Part shown: positions 25,393 through 34,794 of the stretch, piece after piece
How the letters are laid out: every line of letters starts with the position of its first letter
Numbering within the stretch: the first letter of the stretch is position 1
NCBI RefSeq assembly: GCF_017873855.1
Contig: NZ_JAGGKR010000001.1
Coordinates: 1,679,529 to 1,743,528, forward strand
DNA length: 64,000 nt
Source of the DNA: Methanolinea mesophila
GTDB lineage: Archaea > Halobacteriota > Methanomicrobia > Methanomicrobiales > Methanospirillaceae
Reading direction: 5' to 3'
The notes under the pieces: model-generated
Told to the model about the DNA's origin: nothing
The model's input: the letters and a program-made list of their open reading frames with translations, nothing else
Databases searched by the model: none
Program-made: the position numbers and the translations under genes

Positions 25393-25623
25393 CCGGGATC
25401 CCCCTTTTCTTCTAATATTTCGCATTTGCCGGAGTTGAGAACAGGCGATCCGGTTCTCCGCTGCATCTTTGATCCCAAACTTTGACTCAGTCCTAGTATG
25501 GGCTGGAGAATAGGAGGAGATCAAGAAATCTCTGTAAGGTACCTGAAAAAGGGGAATAACCAGTAACGGAGGTACTGTTGTGTACCATGCACAAACTGAA
25601 AAAAAAGGTCCCTGATGCCGGGG

Positions 25624-26733
25624 CTAATGCCGCCGGAGGAACAGGACTCCTGCAAGTCCGGCAATACCCAGGGCAATAACTGCCGTGACCGGGCTTGCCG
25701 GCGCCTTCGTGGTGGGAGTGGTGACCGGTGCAACCGGGGATAATGCAGCGTAAACCTGCACGTTCTGTCCCGCAGTCACCATGCCGGTAGTCGAGAACGT
25801 GTTGTAGCCCGCGAGCCTTATCTCGATGGAATACTGTCCGGGAGAAACGTTCGTGAACGTGAGCGGGGTGATACCGACGAACACGTTGTTCACGTAGACT
25901 TCAGCCCCGCTGGGGGTCGAGGTGATCTGTGCCGTGGCGGTCGTCGGGGCCTGTCCGGAGGGCTGAAGGATCGCGGAGAGCTGTGTCTTTGCTCCTGCGA
26001 CGACATTCACGGATTTGGTGTAGTCCTCATAGCCCGTTCGCGTTAAGGTAACGGTGTAGGTCCCGGGGGCAAGGTCATTGATATCCAGGGTGTCATCGAC
26101 CGGAGTATTTCCCTTGAAATCCCCGTTCACGAAGACTGCAGCTCCCGAAGGAGTTGATCCCACCTGGAGGTCGCCGGTGGGGGGGTTGACCTCGGCGACG
26201 AGGGTAACACTCAGGTCGGTGATCTCTCCTGCAACCACGTTTGCAGTAGTGGTGTAGACCTCATACCCTGCTTCTGCAATGGTCACCTTGTGCGGTCCGG
26301 GTGCGAGGTTACCCACGACCTGGTTCGTTTTCCCCTCGGAGATCCCATCGATGGTGAATGCCGCTCCCTGGGGGGTGGACTTGATCGAGAGTCCGCCGGG
26401 GTTCGCCACCGGGGTCAGGGAAACTATCACGTTCTGTGTCGTCCCGGCGGTGACCGTTACAGTCGTGGCGATCGGTGAAAAACCGGGCTTGGTGACGATC
26501 ACGCTATGTAGTCCGGGGCTCACCCCGGAAAAGGTTCCCGGGGTGATCAGCTGGGCAATCCCCCCGTCGAGGATGGCCGAGCCGGTCGGGGGTGTCGAAT
26601 CGACATAGATGCTTCCCGAGTTGTACGCGGTGCCCCCGCTGACATCGACCTGCGATGTCGGCTGGGCGAAGGCCGGCCCGATCATCATCACGAGCAGGAC
26701 AAGAGCCGGAACGATAAGAGAGATGTTTTTCAT
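25624..26733 (-). CDS. Secreted protein with four PEGA repeats and a C-terminal membrane anchor
   Basis: A 369-residue surface protein. It has an N-terminal signal peptide (residues 1-23, ending AFAQ), then four PEGA-type beta domains, each with the core pattern STPxGAxxxxxG and ending APGxxxxxxxxAGYE. A Thr/Pro-rich linker (TTPTTKAPASPVTA) follows, then a C-terminal hydrophobic segment with an arginine tail (GLAGVLFLRRH), as in archaeal surface proteins that are anchored or processed. PEGA domains are common in methanogen envelopes; the ligand is unknown. Confidence 0.88.
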   Translation of the reverse strand: MKNISLIVPALVLLVMMIGPAFAQPTSQVDVSGGTAYNSGSIYVDSTPPTGSAILDGGIAQLITPGTFSGVSPGLHSVIVTKPGFSPIATTVTVTAGTTQNVIVSLTPVANPGGLSIKSTPQGAAFTIDGISEGKTNQVVGNLAPGPHKVTIAEAGYEVYTTTANVVAGEITDLSVTLVAEVNPPTGDLQVGSTPSGAAVFVNGDFKGNTPVDDTLDINDLAPGTYTVTLTRTGYEDYTKSVNVVAGAKTQLSAILQPSGQAPTTATAQITSTPSGAEVYVNNVFVGITPLTFTNVSPGQYSIEIRLAGYNTFSTTGMVTAGQNVQVYAALSPVAPVTTPTTKAPASPVTAVIALGIAGLAGVLFLRRH

Positions 26734-26858
26734 CTGGTATCACGTCCAAGGAGTGAATTACCGATAAGGTTTATAAAAGCAGTGGTGGGTCGGTGGAGAG
26801 CGTGCCATGCCGGGGTCATGGCACTCCCCGATTGAAACGGGGAAAATGAACATTAAGA

Positions 26859-27203
26859 CTATAGTACGCATGTACTACGGACGATCGCCCGGGCCATCGG
26901 AAAAATCTCGTAGGAGAACCCAAGCCCCGAGAGAATAACGGGATCTCCGGCGGCCATGGTGCGGACCTCTTCCGCATCATCCACCTCCGCGACGGCCATC
27001 CCCCATGCCCCGTCCGGGTCCGAAACCGGCCCGAATACCACGATGCTGCCTTCATCAGCCAACCTCCTCCAATAAGCCACGTGTGCCTGCATGATTCGTG
27101 CCTCGGCTTCGTTCATGTCCCCGGGAAATGTCGGGCGAGGCGAGTGAAGTTTCAAAAAGAAATACCTTTTATCGGGCCTGGGAGCCGTGCCGGTTCCATC
27201 CAT
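26859..27203 (-). CDS. YciI family protein
   Basis: A 114-residue YciI-like (ferredoxin-fold) protein: KRYFFLKLHSPRPTFPGDMNEAEARIMQAHVAYWRRLADEG (quoted in parts, residues about 12-52), then VVFGPVSDPDGAWGMAVAEV with the family's histidine-aspartate pair region (H41 in QAHVAYW). ATG 27203 is chosen over 27242 because the family homology starts at about residue 10. Members are putative dehydratase/lyase-like enzymes with no known substrate. It is a single gene. Confidence 0.8.
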   Translation of the reverse strand: MDGTGTAPRPDKRYFFLKLHSPRPTFPGDMNEAEARIMQAHVAYWRRLADEGSIVVFGPVSDPDGAWGMAVAEVDDAEEVRTMAAGDPVILSGLGFSYEIFPMARAIVRSTCVL

Positions 27204-27397
27204 GATCTGCCTGTGGTGCAGGGAATCGGATAAACCTATCACAACACTACGGGATCCGTAATGGCCGTAGGGCCGGAGATCAGGAAAGGAATAACTGGCG
27301 GGTTGCCTCCGGGACGACAGTGCTGAGCGATCAGAGCGAAAATCTTTAAAAAAATCGTGCCGGACATGTAGTACTACAGGGCCGGCGAGGTTTCCGA

Positions 27398-27793
27398 GTG
27401 ACCACCGAACAGGACTGCATACAGTGTGGAATTTGCTGCGAGCGCTGGGGATGGAACCAGAAGGGCATAGTCGAGGACATCATTCCCTGGATCGAACAGG
27501 GGAGAAAGGATATTCTCCGGCATGTCAGGGTAAGGTTCACGGACGGCCGGAAAGGGAGCGGAACGGAGGTCACCAGGCAGGACCTGGACCGCATCGCCCG
27601 GATCTATTACTGGCAGGACCCGAACGGGAAGGCCATGAGGAAATGCCCGTTTTTCCGGCGATCGGAGGATGGGAAGGCGTGGTGCGGGATCCACACCGTC
27701 AAACCGAGGGTCTGCCGGGAGTTCACCCCCTGGAACTGGAAGAACCTGGAGTATTACGGGAGCTGCCCGGCGTGCAGGGAGAAAGCGCCGTAA
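27398..27793 (+). CDS. YkgJ-type cysteine cluster protein (short)
   Basis: A 131-residue member of the YkgJ family. The N-terminal CIQCGICCERW provides the CxxCxxCC cluster; the second block is KCPFFRR, AWCGIHTVKPRVCREFTPWNW and CPAC near the end, eight or more cysteines in all. GTG 27398 has GAGG 8 bases upstream. It likely binds zinc or iron; the partner and function are unknown. Just downstream lies the 193-base tandem repeat. Confidence 0.85.
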   Translation: MTTEQDCIQCGICCERWGWNQKGIVEDIIPWIEQGRKDILRHVRVRFTDGRKGSGTEVTRQDLDRIARIYYWQDPNGKAMRKCPFFRRSEDGKAWCGIHTVKPRVCREFTPWNWKNLEYYGSCPACREKAP

Positions 27794-27845
27794 TAGTCGG
27801 ATATTTTTGAAAAAAGGTATGTTACCAAATCTTCTTCGTGACGTT

Positions 27846-28266
27846 CCTGGAGGTGGCGGCCCTGGGAGCGTCGGGAATAGAGAAGAACTGTCTGGGAGAT
27901 TTTTTACCGAAAAACACACGCGATGGTTCCGCCGCTCCCGAAGAGCGCCCCGGCGGCGGTTCATGAACTTGTTCTGCCGATTCCTCTGAAAATCTCTGCG
28001 GTACGACGGTCCAGTTATATCCCGTGCCAGGGTAAGCAGCGGCAGGCAGGCAGCCCCGGGAGCGTCGAGGAACAGAGTGGAACCATCCTAAAGTTGTGTC
28101 GAAAATCCACACACGATGGTTCCGCCGCCCCCGAAGGGCGCCCCGGCGGCGGTTCATGAACTTGTTCTGTTGACTCCTTTGACAAATCTCTGCGTGCCGA
28201 CAGTCCAGGCATATCCCGTCGGGTCGCCGCAGCGGCGGGGCGGCAGCCCCGGGAGCGTCTGTTCGA
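27846..28266 (-). repeat. Tandem repeat of about 193 bases with a conserved hairpin
   Basis: Two near-full copies and one 5' fragment lie between a YkgJ gene and the OFA transporter. The copies are anchored by CGATGGTTCCGCCGC at 27921 and 28114 (193 apart). A GGAGCGTC-ending block recurs near 27865, 28063 and 28258. Each copy holds a GC-rich hairpin: inner stem GCTC/GAGC in copy one and GCCC/GGGC in copy two, around the loop CCGAA, with an outer CCGCC/GGCGG stem. The stem change is compensatory, so the fold is conserved. The strand is a guess. It may be a dispersed repeat family or a small RNA gene duplicated in tandem. Confidence 0.75.
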
Positions 28267-28303
28267 AAGAGTTTCCGGATAAAAAAAAGAATGTGAAAAT
28301 TTC

Positions 28304-29569
28304 CTATCCTTCCGCTTCTTTCACCTTCGGGTGCCGCATGAACAGGAAGGCTATGACCATCCCGACCAGTGCGAGCCCGACCACGTAGGGGAAGACTCCT
28401 TCGTACACCCCCGTGGAGGTCTTGATGAACCCGGCGAGCTGGGGCCCTGCGATCGCCCCCGCCCCGTAAGCCAGGAAAACCAGCCCGTAACAGCGCGGGT
28501 AGTCGCAGGTCCCGAAGAACGACCCCGTCGCTGCGGGCGCGAGGGCCAGCCACCCGCCGAGACAGCCCCACAGTATGGCGAAGGCCAGGATGTAGATCCC
28601 CTCGCCCGGGACGACCCACATGATCAAAGACGCGAATGCGATCAGGGCAAAGGAGACCAGGGCGGCATTCCGGGGATTGATCCTGTCGGTGAGGGCTCCG
28701 AACACGGGTCGGCCGCCACCGTTGAATATTGCGAAGAAGCCCACCAGGAACGTTGCCAGGCCGGCCTCGATCCCGAGTTCGGTACCCACCGGCTTGGCGA
28801 TCGAGATCGCCATCAGCCCTGCAAGGCAGCCGATGAAATAGCAGATCCACAGCCCGTAGAAGGCGGTCGTCTTCACCATGGCCCCACGGTCACATTCGCA
28901 GGTGATCTCACCGGCCCGCGGGGTGGGGGGAGCCCACCCTTTCGGCGTCCAGCCGGAGGGGGGGAACCTGAGGGGGAACGCCAGGAGCGCGATTAGGATG
29001 ATGAAGGCCACTCCAAAGACCCTGAAGGTATTCATCACGCCCATGCTCCCGATCAGGAACCCGGCGATGTTCGCCGTGAAGAATGCGGAGAACCCGAACC
29101 CCAGCACGGTCAGCCCCACGGCGACCCCCCGCCGGTCGGGGAACCACCGGGCCGAGACCGCCACCGGCACCCCATAGGCGATCCCGACCCCGATCCCCCC
29201 GATGATCCCGTACACGACGTAGAGCATCTGGACCGAGGTCACGGTGGAGGCCAGCAGCCACCCGAGACCGGTCAGGATCCCACCGACGATGGTGACGTTC
29301 CTGGGTCCCCAGCTCTCGATATACTTCCCGGTCAGCGGCATTGCGATAGCGAAGAACGCCAGGAACACCGAGAACGGAAGGAGGACGTCGTTTGCCGTCA
29401 CCGACTGTCCTAGGGTGTCGGTAAAGTACGCGGTAAGCGGCCCGACAAAGACGCTCCACGAGTAGATGGTCCCCAGACAGAGGTTGATCAGCAGCCCCAG
29501 CACTACCAGGCCCCACCGGCCCTTCTCGGCCGGCATCCCGAGCACGTTCAATTCATGCACCACAGCCAT
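28304..29569 (-). CDS. OFA-family MFS transporter (oxalate/formate antiporter type)
   Basis: A 421-residue major facilitator with 12 hydrophobic segments. It begins in the OFA pattern GRWGLVVLGLLINLCLGTIYSWSVF, has the MFS loop DRRGVAVGLTVLGFG, and a second-half loop FGALTDRINPRNA. It ends with a charged tail (RHPKVKEAEG). OFA proteins import or exchange small carboxylates such as oxalate, formate or other monocarboxylates; here it lies upstream of acs in the reverse order (acs first, transporter 190 bases later, same strand), so acetate or a related acid is the natural guess. The substrate is unproven. Confidence 0.88.
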   Translation of the reverse strand: MAVVHELNVLGMPAEKGRWGLVVLGLLINLCLGTIYSWSVFVGPLTAYFTDTLGQSVTANDVLLPFSVFLAFFAIAMPLTGKYIESWGPRNVTIVGGILTGLGWLLASTVTSVQMLYVVYGIIGGIGVGIAYGVPVAVSARWFPDRRGVAVGLTVLGFGFSAFFTANIAGFLIGSMGVMNTFRVFGVAFIILIALLAFPLRFPPSGWTPKGWAPPTPRAGEITCECDRGAMVKTTAFYGLWICYFIGCLAGLMAISIAKPVGTELGIEAGLATFLVGFFAIFNGGGRPVFGALTDRINPRNAALVSFALIAFASLIMWVVPGEGIYILAFAILWGCLGGWLALAPAATGSFFGTCDYPRCYGLVFLAYGAGAIAGPQLAGFIKTSTGVYEGVFPYVVGLALVGMVIAFLFMRHPKVKEAEG

Positions 29570-29761
29570 TCCGATTCTCCTTCATTAGTTGCTCGAATTC
29601 TGCTCCATATCGCAGGTACTCATTCCCTCAATTGCGCCGGCGGGACTGCACGTCCCCGGAGGTCCCCGCGAGACACGTCGGGGTGGGGCGCTCCTTTCCA
29701 TCCGGATCGTTAAAACCCGGGTTTCACTCGCCATAACGCCATACTCCTGGAAAAAGGGAGG

Positions 29762-31663
29762 TTACTCCTCCAGGGTAGAGATATCTCCCGGGTCGATCCC
29801 CATCTCTTTCGCTTTCAGCACGCGGCGCATGATCTTCCCTGACCGGGTCTTCGGCAGCTTGTCCATGAACTCGATCTCGGAGGGCATGGCGATCGGGCCG
29901 AGGGTCATCCGGACGTGGTAGGTCAGGTCCGCTTTCAGTTTATCGCTCGGGGAAAAGCCCACCCGGAGGATTACGAAGGCCTTGATAGTGTTCCCCTTCA
30001 TGGGGTCCGGTTTCCCGATTACCGCCGCTTCCGCGACCGCCTGGTGGGAGACCAGCGCACTCTCCACCTCGGCGGTCCCGATGTTATGGCCCGCCACGAT
30101 GATCAGGTCGTCGGCCCTTCCGATGACCATGATGTAGCCGTGTTTTCCCTTCACTGCCAGGTCGCCCGCGGTATAGCAGCCCGGGATAGTGTCCCAGTAT
30201 TTCTGGTACCGCTCGTCGTTCTTGTAGACCGTACGGAGCATAGAGGGCCAGGGATTCCGTATCACCAGGAACCCCCCGGTGCCGGGCTCTACCGGTTTTC
30301 CGCTCTTGTCTACCACATCGGCAACGACCCCGGGGATCGATTTACCCGCGAATCCGGGGCGCATGGGCTCTCCCACCATCGTGGTGATCATCTGCATCCC
30401 GGTCTCGGTCTGCCACCACGTATCTACAATGGGACACCGGCTTTTCCCGATCGCTTTGTAGAACCACTCGAATGCCTCGGGGTTGAGCGGCTCTCCGACA
30501 GAACCCAGGATACGGAGCGAGGAGAGGTCGTATTTATTCGGCCATTCCTCCCCCACCTTCATAAACATCCGGATGGCGGTCGGTGCGGTATAGAATATGG
30601 TAATTCCCAGTTCCTCGATGATCTTCCAGAACGATCCGGGGTCAGGGTAATCGGGAGTCACCTCTCCGAGCACTACCGTGCCCCCGGCGCAGAGGGGCCC
30701 GTAGACTACGTAGGAATGCCCGGTAATCCAGCCGGTGTCTGCAGTGCACCAGTATACGTCCGTATCTTTCAGGTCAAAGACATTCAGCGTCGTATAATAC
30801 GTCCCCACCATGTATCCGGCGGTGGTGTGCACGATACCTTTCGGAGTACCGGTGGAACCCGAAGTGTAGAGGATGAACAGCGGGTCCTCCGCGTCCATAA
30901 CCTCGGGCTCGCACCGGGTGGATACGCCCTTCATCAGGTCGTAAAAGTCGACCTCCATCTCCCTGTGCAGTTCCACGGGGTTCTCCTTCTCTCTTGAAAG
31001 TACCACGACCTTCTCAACGCTCGGTGCGTTGACCACGGCTTCCTCTACGATTGTCTTCAGCGGGATGGTCTTTCCCCGCCGGATGGCCACATCCGCGGTA
31101 ATCACTACCTTCGCCTCGGCATCCTTGATCCGCATGTTCAGGGCGTTCACACCGAACCCGCCGAATACAACGGAGTGGACCGCCCCGATCCGGGCACATG
31201 CGAGCATGGCGATTACCTGCTCGGGGACAAGGGGCATGTAGATGCATACCCGGTCGCCCTTGGCCACCCCGAGTTTCTTGAGCCCGTTGGCGAACCTGCA
31301 GACCTCGTGGAAGAGCTTCTGGTAGGTGAGGATCCGCTCCTCTCCCTCCTCCTCGCCCCGCCAGATCATGGCCACCTTGTTCCTTCTGTGGTTGGCCACA
31401 TGCCGGTCCAGGCAGTTGTAGGTGATGTTCAGCTTAGCGCCGACGAACCACTTTGCATAGGGATAGTTCCACTCCCTGACCTTTGTCCAGGGTTTGAACC
31501 ACTCCAGCTGTTTCGCCTGGGTCTCCCAGAAACCGTCCGGGTCTGCAAGAAACTCCTCGTATGCCTTCTGGTAATCCTTGGTCCACGCCTGCTGCTTGTA
31601 GGATGGGTCGGGGAGGTAAAATTTCTCCTCCTCAACCAATGGCACGTCAAATGATTCAGCCAT
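29762..31663 (-). CDS. acs: Acetyl-CoA synthetase (AMP-forming)
   Basis: Activates acetate with ATP and CoA to acetyl-CoA, needed for acetate assimilation in hydrogenotrophic Methanomicrobiales, most of which require acetate as carbon source. The 633-residue protein has the ANL family motifs: [18 protein letters not shown] (P-loop), [12 protein letters not shown] (adenylate core), [20 protein letters not shown] (hinge), and K610 in [10 protein letters not shown], the catalytic and acetylatable lysine. AAGGTG precedes the ATG. A TATA-like CTTTATT lies about 50 bases upstream. Confidence 0.97.
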   Translation of the reverse strand: MAESFDVPLVEEEKFYLPDPSYKQQAWTKDYQKAYEEFLADPDGFWETQAKQLEWFKPWTKVREWNYPYAKWFVGAKLNITYNCLDRHVANHRRNKVAMIWRGEEEGEERILTYQKLFHEVCRFANGLKKLGVAKGDRVCIYMPLVPEQVIAMLACARIGAVHSVVFGGFGVNALNMRIKDAEAKVVITADVAIRRGKTIPLKTIVEEAVVNAPSVEKVVVLSREKENPVELHREMEVDFYDLMKGVSTRCEPEVMDAEDPLFILYTSGSTGTPKGIVHTTAGYMVGTYYTTLNVFDLKDTDVYWCTADTGWITGHSYVVYGPLCAGGTVVLGEVTPDYPDPGSFWKIIEELGITIFYTAPTAIRMFMKVGEEWPNKYDLSSLRILGSVGEPLNPEAFEWFYKAIGKSRCPIVDTWWQTETGMQMITTMVGEPMRPGFAGKSIPGVVADVVDKSGKPVEPGTGGFLVIRNPWPSMLRTVYKNDERYQKYWDTIPGCYTAGDLAVKGKHGYIMVIGRADDLIIVAGHNIGTAEVESALVSHQAVAEAAVIGKPDPMKGNTIKAFVILRVGFSPSDKLKADLTYHVRMTLGPIAMPSEIEFMDKLPKTRSGKIMRRVLKAKEMGIDPGDISTLEE

Positions 31664-31879
31664 GTCTTCGCACCTTATTTCGTCAATGTATCCCGCCGGG
31701 AGAGAGGAATAAAGACCTTTCCGGCCCCTCTACTCCGGTGCTTTCCACGGCGGAGGATCTCCTGATCTCAAATTGATTGGATGTGTCGGTTGTTCCACTG
31801 CGGTTCCCGGGAACCCCGTGTCGAGGGTCCCCTCTTCCGGATGTCGTTGCGGTTCCTTTCCAAACCCTCCCACCTTTTC

Positions 31880-31897
31880 ATAATGATTAATCATTAT
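31880..31897. promoter_or_regulatory. Perfect 18-base palindrome between acs and DUF4013
   Basis: ATAATGATTAATCATTAT is self-complementary over all 18 bases and is followed by a further TAAT/ATTA-rich segment. It lies 217 bases upstream of acs and 383 bases upstream of the DUF4013 gene. It looks like a dimeric regulator site; the regulator is unknown. Confidence 0.4.
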
Positions 31898-32173
31898 AAT
31901 TATTAATCCTTCGTTCTGCACCGGCGACAGCATTCTCCCTGCCCGTCGAGCCTGGTTACTTCAGCAGGTGGCGGCATTTTCTTCGTGAACGGGGATACCC
32001 CTGTAAAACCCACATCTTCTGCGATAATTCTTTGATGGCCGGCATCTTTGGCGGGCAAGCGGGAGGATAAGGGAGTCGGAGGAAATCTCCCGAAGATATC
32101 CGTGAAAATTGCATGTCGGGTTGAATACGATCTTTCCCGGTCTTTTCACGGCAGGGTCTCACGGTGGGGACGG

Positions 32174-32247
32174 GTTAAATTCGATCAATAAACCGGTTTA
32201 AAAAATTAAGAGTCTGTAGGGTTTTATAGTAGGAGATCGAATTTAAC
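32174..32247 (+). promoter_or_regulatory. Inverted-repeat element upstream of the DUF4013 gene
   Basis: GTTAAATTCGATC (32174-32186) is mirrored exactly by GATCGAATTTAAC (32235-32247), 13-base arms 48 bases apart. Between them lies the palindrome TAAACCGGTTTA (32189-32200) and AT-rich promoter sequence. A small CCGGG-AAAA-CCCGG hairpin (32255-32268) sits just before the ATG at 32280. It may be a pair of operator sites, or the stem of a leader RNA. Confidence 0.5.
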
Positions 32248-32279
32248 GTATAATGCCGGGAAAACCCGGGGTGTAATCC

Positions 32280-33101
32280 ATGGACTATGGAAAACTGATT
32301 GAAGATTCATTCACCTATGCAAAAGAAGGACTGCTTGGAAATATATGGACCTGGATTCTCCTGATAGTACTTGCGATAATACCGGCGATCCCGGTAATAA
32401 TTGTCATCGCTGCTATCGTGGTCGGTATGATAGGAGGTGTGCCGAACTGGATCCTGCTCTTCTCCGGAATGGCCGTAGCGATTTTTCTGGCGCTCCTCCT
32501 GAGTTCGTTCCTGGCCGGGTACGAGATCCGGATCCTGCGCGGGACAACCCCGCTGCCGCCGGTGTCAGGGTTCGGGGCGATGTTCTTCGATGGCATCCGT
32601 TATATCGCCATCCAGATCATCTACATGATCCCGGTCATCATCGTGGTTGCATTGACCGCTGGCGCCGCTATCATGACCGCACTCTCATCCCCGACAAACC
32701 CCGAGGCGATCCTGCCGCTTATCGGCGGAATTATCCTGGGAATCATCATCGCACTCATTCTGGCGTTCATCATCGGTCTGTTTGCGATTATCGGGGTCGT
32801 GCGGTTCGCCCGCACCGGCCGGATAGGAGAGGCGTTCAATTTCAGTGAAATTCTTGCAACCATCCGGAAGATTGGATGGGGTCACTATATCCTTGCCCTC
32901 ATCATAGTATTCGTGATCGTGATGGTCGTGGAATTTGTGGTGGGAATAATCCCCGTCATCGGAGGGATCATCAACCTGATCATTGTTCCCTGGGTCGTAG
33001 TATTTATGTCCCGTTACATCAGCCTGCTCTATGACAGTGCAGGGGCGGGAGAACCCACGCAACCCATGGCCCCTGTGGCAGCGATGGCACCGGCGGAATA
33101 A
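32280..33101 (+). CDS. DUF4013 integral membrane protein
   Basis: A 273-residue membrane protein that starts with the family signature MDYGKLIEDSFTYAKEGLLGNIWTW and has about six long hydrophobic segments rich in isoleucine (for example IIGGIILGIIIALILAFIIGLFAII, residues about 140-165). The short cytoplasmic tail is Pro/Ala-rich. DUF4013 proteins are common in methanogens, and their function is unknown. An elaborate inverted-repeat element upstream suggests regulated expression. No operon partner; argC begins 194 bases later. Confidence 0.85.
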   Translation: MDYGKLIEDSFTYAKEGLLGNIWTWILLIVLAIIPAIPVIIVIAAIVVGMIGGVPNWILLFSGMAVAIFLALLLSSFLAGYEIRILRGTTPLPPVSGFGAMFFDGIRYIAIQIIYMIPVIIVVALTAGAAIMTALSSPTNPEAILPLIGGIILGIIIALILAFIIGLFAIIGVVRFARTGRIGEAFNFSEILATIRKIGWGHYILALIIVFVIVMVVEFVVGIIPVIGGIINLIIVPWVVVFMSRYISLLYDSAGAGEPTQPMAPVAAMAPAE

Positions 33102-33295
33102 TTCCAGGTATCACTTTTTTCCGCGCTGCTCTTTTCAGCCATTTCTTCCGGGCATTCGGGAGTGTTACCATTCCAGGCAACAACCTCCCAGGGGCCTGGC
33201 GTTCGTCCCCATGTCTTCCGACAGATGGGCCGGTCACGGGTTTCCGGGGAACGGCAAGTATAAGCATTAAGGGGTGCCGAACCGAATAGGATTCC

Positions 33296-34282
33296 ATGAA
33301 AGTTGCGATCGTCGGAGCGTCGGGGTACGCAGGAGGAGACCTGATACGGCTCCTCCTTACTCACCCCCATGCGGAGGTCACGTTGGCCACCTCCCGGAAG
33401 CATGCCGGGCAGCCGATCGAGACGGTCCACCCCCACCTGAAGGGGTTCACCGGCCTCTCATTTGAAAACCCGGAGCCGGAGCAGATCGATGCGGATGTCG
33501 CATTCCTGGCGGTGCCGCACACCGCCGCGATGAACTATGTCAGGAAACTCCTGGACCGGGGGATCAGGGTAGTGGACCTCTCTGCGGATTACCGCCTTCC
33601 GAAGGACGTGTTCGAGCGGGTGTACGGAGTGCCCCATATCGACTACTTCGAGGCCCCGTACGGGATCCCCGAGCTCCATCGCAACGAATACCGGAACACC
33701 ATGTTCGTCTCCAACCCGGGATGTTTCCCCACAGGAGCGACGCTTGCGGCAGCGCCTCTGGCCCGGTACGCCCACACGGTGATCTACGACTCCAAGACCG
33801 GGGTATCGGGTGCGGGGGACAACCCCTCCGCAACCACCCACTATCCCAACGTGGGGGACAACGTGAACCCCTACAAGTGGACGTCCCACCGGCACCTCGC
33901 AGAAATGCGTCTGGAGCTCTCCCGCCTGGGATCGAAGGCCACCGGGTACTTCACCCCCCATCTCGTCCCGGTCAACCGGGGGATCCTCACCACTGCACAC
34001 ATCCTCCTCTCCGAACCCCTCTCGCAGCAGGAGGTCGAGCGGATATACCGGGACTACTATAAGGACGAATACTTCGTCCGGCTCCAGTTCCCCATGCTTG
34101 CGGCGGTGCGTGGGACCAACTTCTGCGACATCCGGGTGGAGAGTGAGGGCCACCGGGTGGTAGCAGCCTCCGCCATCGACAACCTGGGCAAGGGTGCGAG
34201 CGGACAGGCCATCCAGAACATGAACGTGATGTTCGGATTCGACGAAAGGGACGGCCTCCGGGGTGCGGGGGTCCTTCCCTGA
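33296..34282 (+). CDS. argC: N-acetyl-gamma-glutamyl-phosphate reductase
   Basis: Third step of arginine synthesis: NADPH-dependent reduction of N-acetylglutamyl phosphate to the semialdehyde. The 328-residue protein has the Rossmann motif [18 protein letters not shown] at the start and the active-site cysteine in [14 protein letters not shown], followed by KTGVSGAG. It is full length for the family. It opens the argC-CBS-argJ-argB cluster; the next gene starts 15 bases after its stop. A weak Shine-Dalgarno suggests a promoter-proximal, perhaps leaderless, start. Confidence 0.97.
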   Translation: MKVAIVGASGYAGGDLIRLLLTHPHAEVTLATSRKHAGQPIETVHPHLKGFTGLSFENPEPEQIDADVAFLAVPHTAAMNYVRKLLDRGIRVVDLSADYRLPKDVFERVYGVPHIDYFEAPYGIPELHRNEYRNTMFVSNPGCFPTGATLAAAPLARYAHTVIYDSKTGVSGAGDNPSATTHYPNVGDNVNPYKWTSHRHLAEMRLELSRLGSKATGYFTPHLVPVNRGILTTAHILLSEPLSQQEVERIYRDYYKDEYFVRLQFPMLAAVRGTNFCDIRVESEGHRVVAASAIDNLGKGASGQAIQNMNVMFGFDERDGLRGAGVLP

Positions 34283-34297
34283 ATTTGAGGTGAGAAG

Positions 34298-34777
34298 ATG
34301 AAGATCAAGGAAATCATGACCCCGGACCCGATCACCATCCCGGTGCACGCACCGGTCAGGGACGCGGCGGCACTGCTGAAGAAACACCACATCGGGGGCC
34401 TCCCGGTGATGGACGGCGACCGGCTGGTAGGGATCGTCACCGAGTCGGATATCATCGCCCTCCTCGAGACAGGGAGGATCTCTGATGACCTGTGGCTCCC
34501 CTCTCCGCTGGAAGTCATCGAAGTACCCATCAGGGAGATCGTAAACTGGGAAAAGACGAAGAGCGCCCTGAAGGATATCGGGGACACGGGCGTTGAAGAG
34601 GTGATGAGTAAACCGGTCGTCACCATCGGGGAAGACCAGGACATCGAGGACGCGGCCCAGCTGATGCTCGATGAGGGGATTGCCCGCCTCCCGGTGGTCA
34701 GGGGGGACCTGCTCGTAGGGATAGTCACCCGGGCTGATATCGTTTCTGGCGTGGCGACCTCTGCATCCGGAGAATAA
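34298..34777 (+). CDS. Two-CBS-domain protein
   Basis: A 159-residue protein made of two CBS modules (about residues 1-55 and 95-155), each with the typical MTPDPITIPVHAPVRDAA and KPVVTIGEDQDIEDAA openings and LVGIVTESDI/LVGIVTRADI endings. CBS pairs bind AMP, ATP or S-adenosylmethionine and regulate enzymes. Start supported by GAGGTGA 5 bases upstream. Its place between argC and argJ suggests it may report energy state to arginine synthesis, but this is inference. Confidence 0.93.
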   Translation: MKIKEIMTPDPITIPVHAPVRDAAALLKKHHIGGLPVMDGDRLVGIVTESDIIALLETGRISDDLWLPSPLEVIEVPIREIVNWEKTKSALKDIGDTGVEEVMSKPVVTIGEDQDIEDAAQLMLDEGIARLPVVRGDLLVGIVTRADIVSGVATSASGE

Positions 34778-34794
34778 GAGGAGCGTCGTTACTT

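Larger units (their letters stand above)
31664..32279. other. 616-base divergent intergenic region
   Basis: Holds the acs promoter (minus, near 31705-31720), an 18-base perfect palindrome (31880-31897), unconvincing short frames on the minus strand (31956-32162) and, upstream of the DUF4013 gene, a 13-base inverted repeat around a TAAACCGGTTTA palindrome. No RNA gene recognised. Confidence 0.5.

Noticed and set aside
27822-28850. A 342-codon minus-strand frame through the tandem repeat
   Set aside because: It overlaps the OFA transporter gene in another frame, and its repeated peptide is a by-product of the 193-base DNA repeat.
31956-32162. Short minus-strand frame between acs and the DUF4013 gene
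   Set aside because: No Shine-Dalgarno, no homology that I recognise, and proline/arginine-rich translation typical of non-coding sequence.
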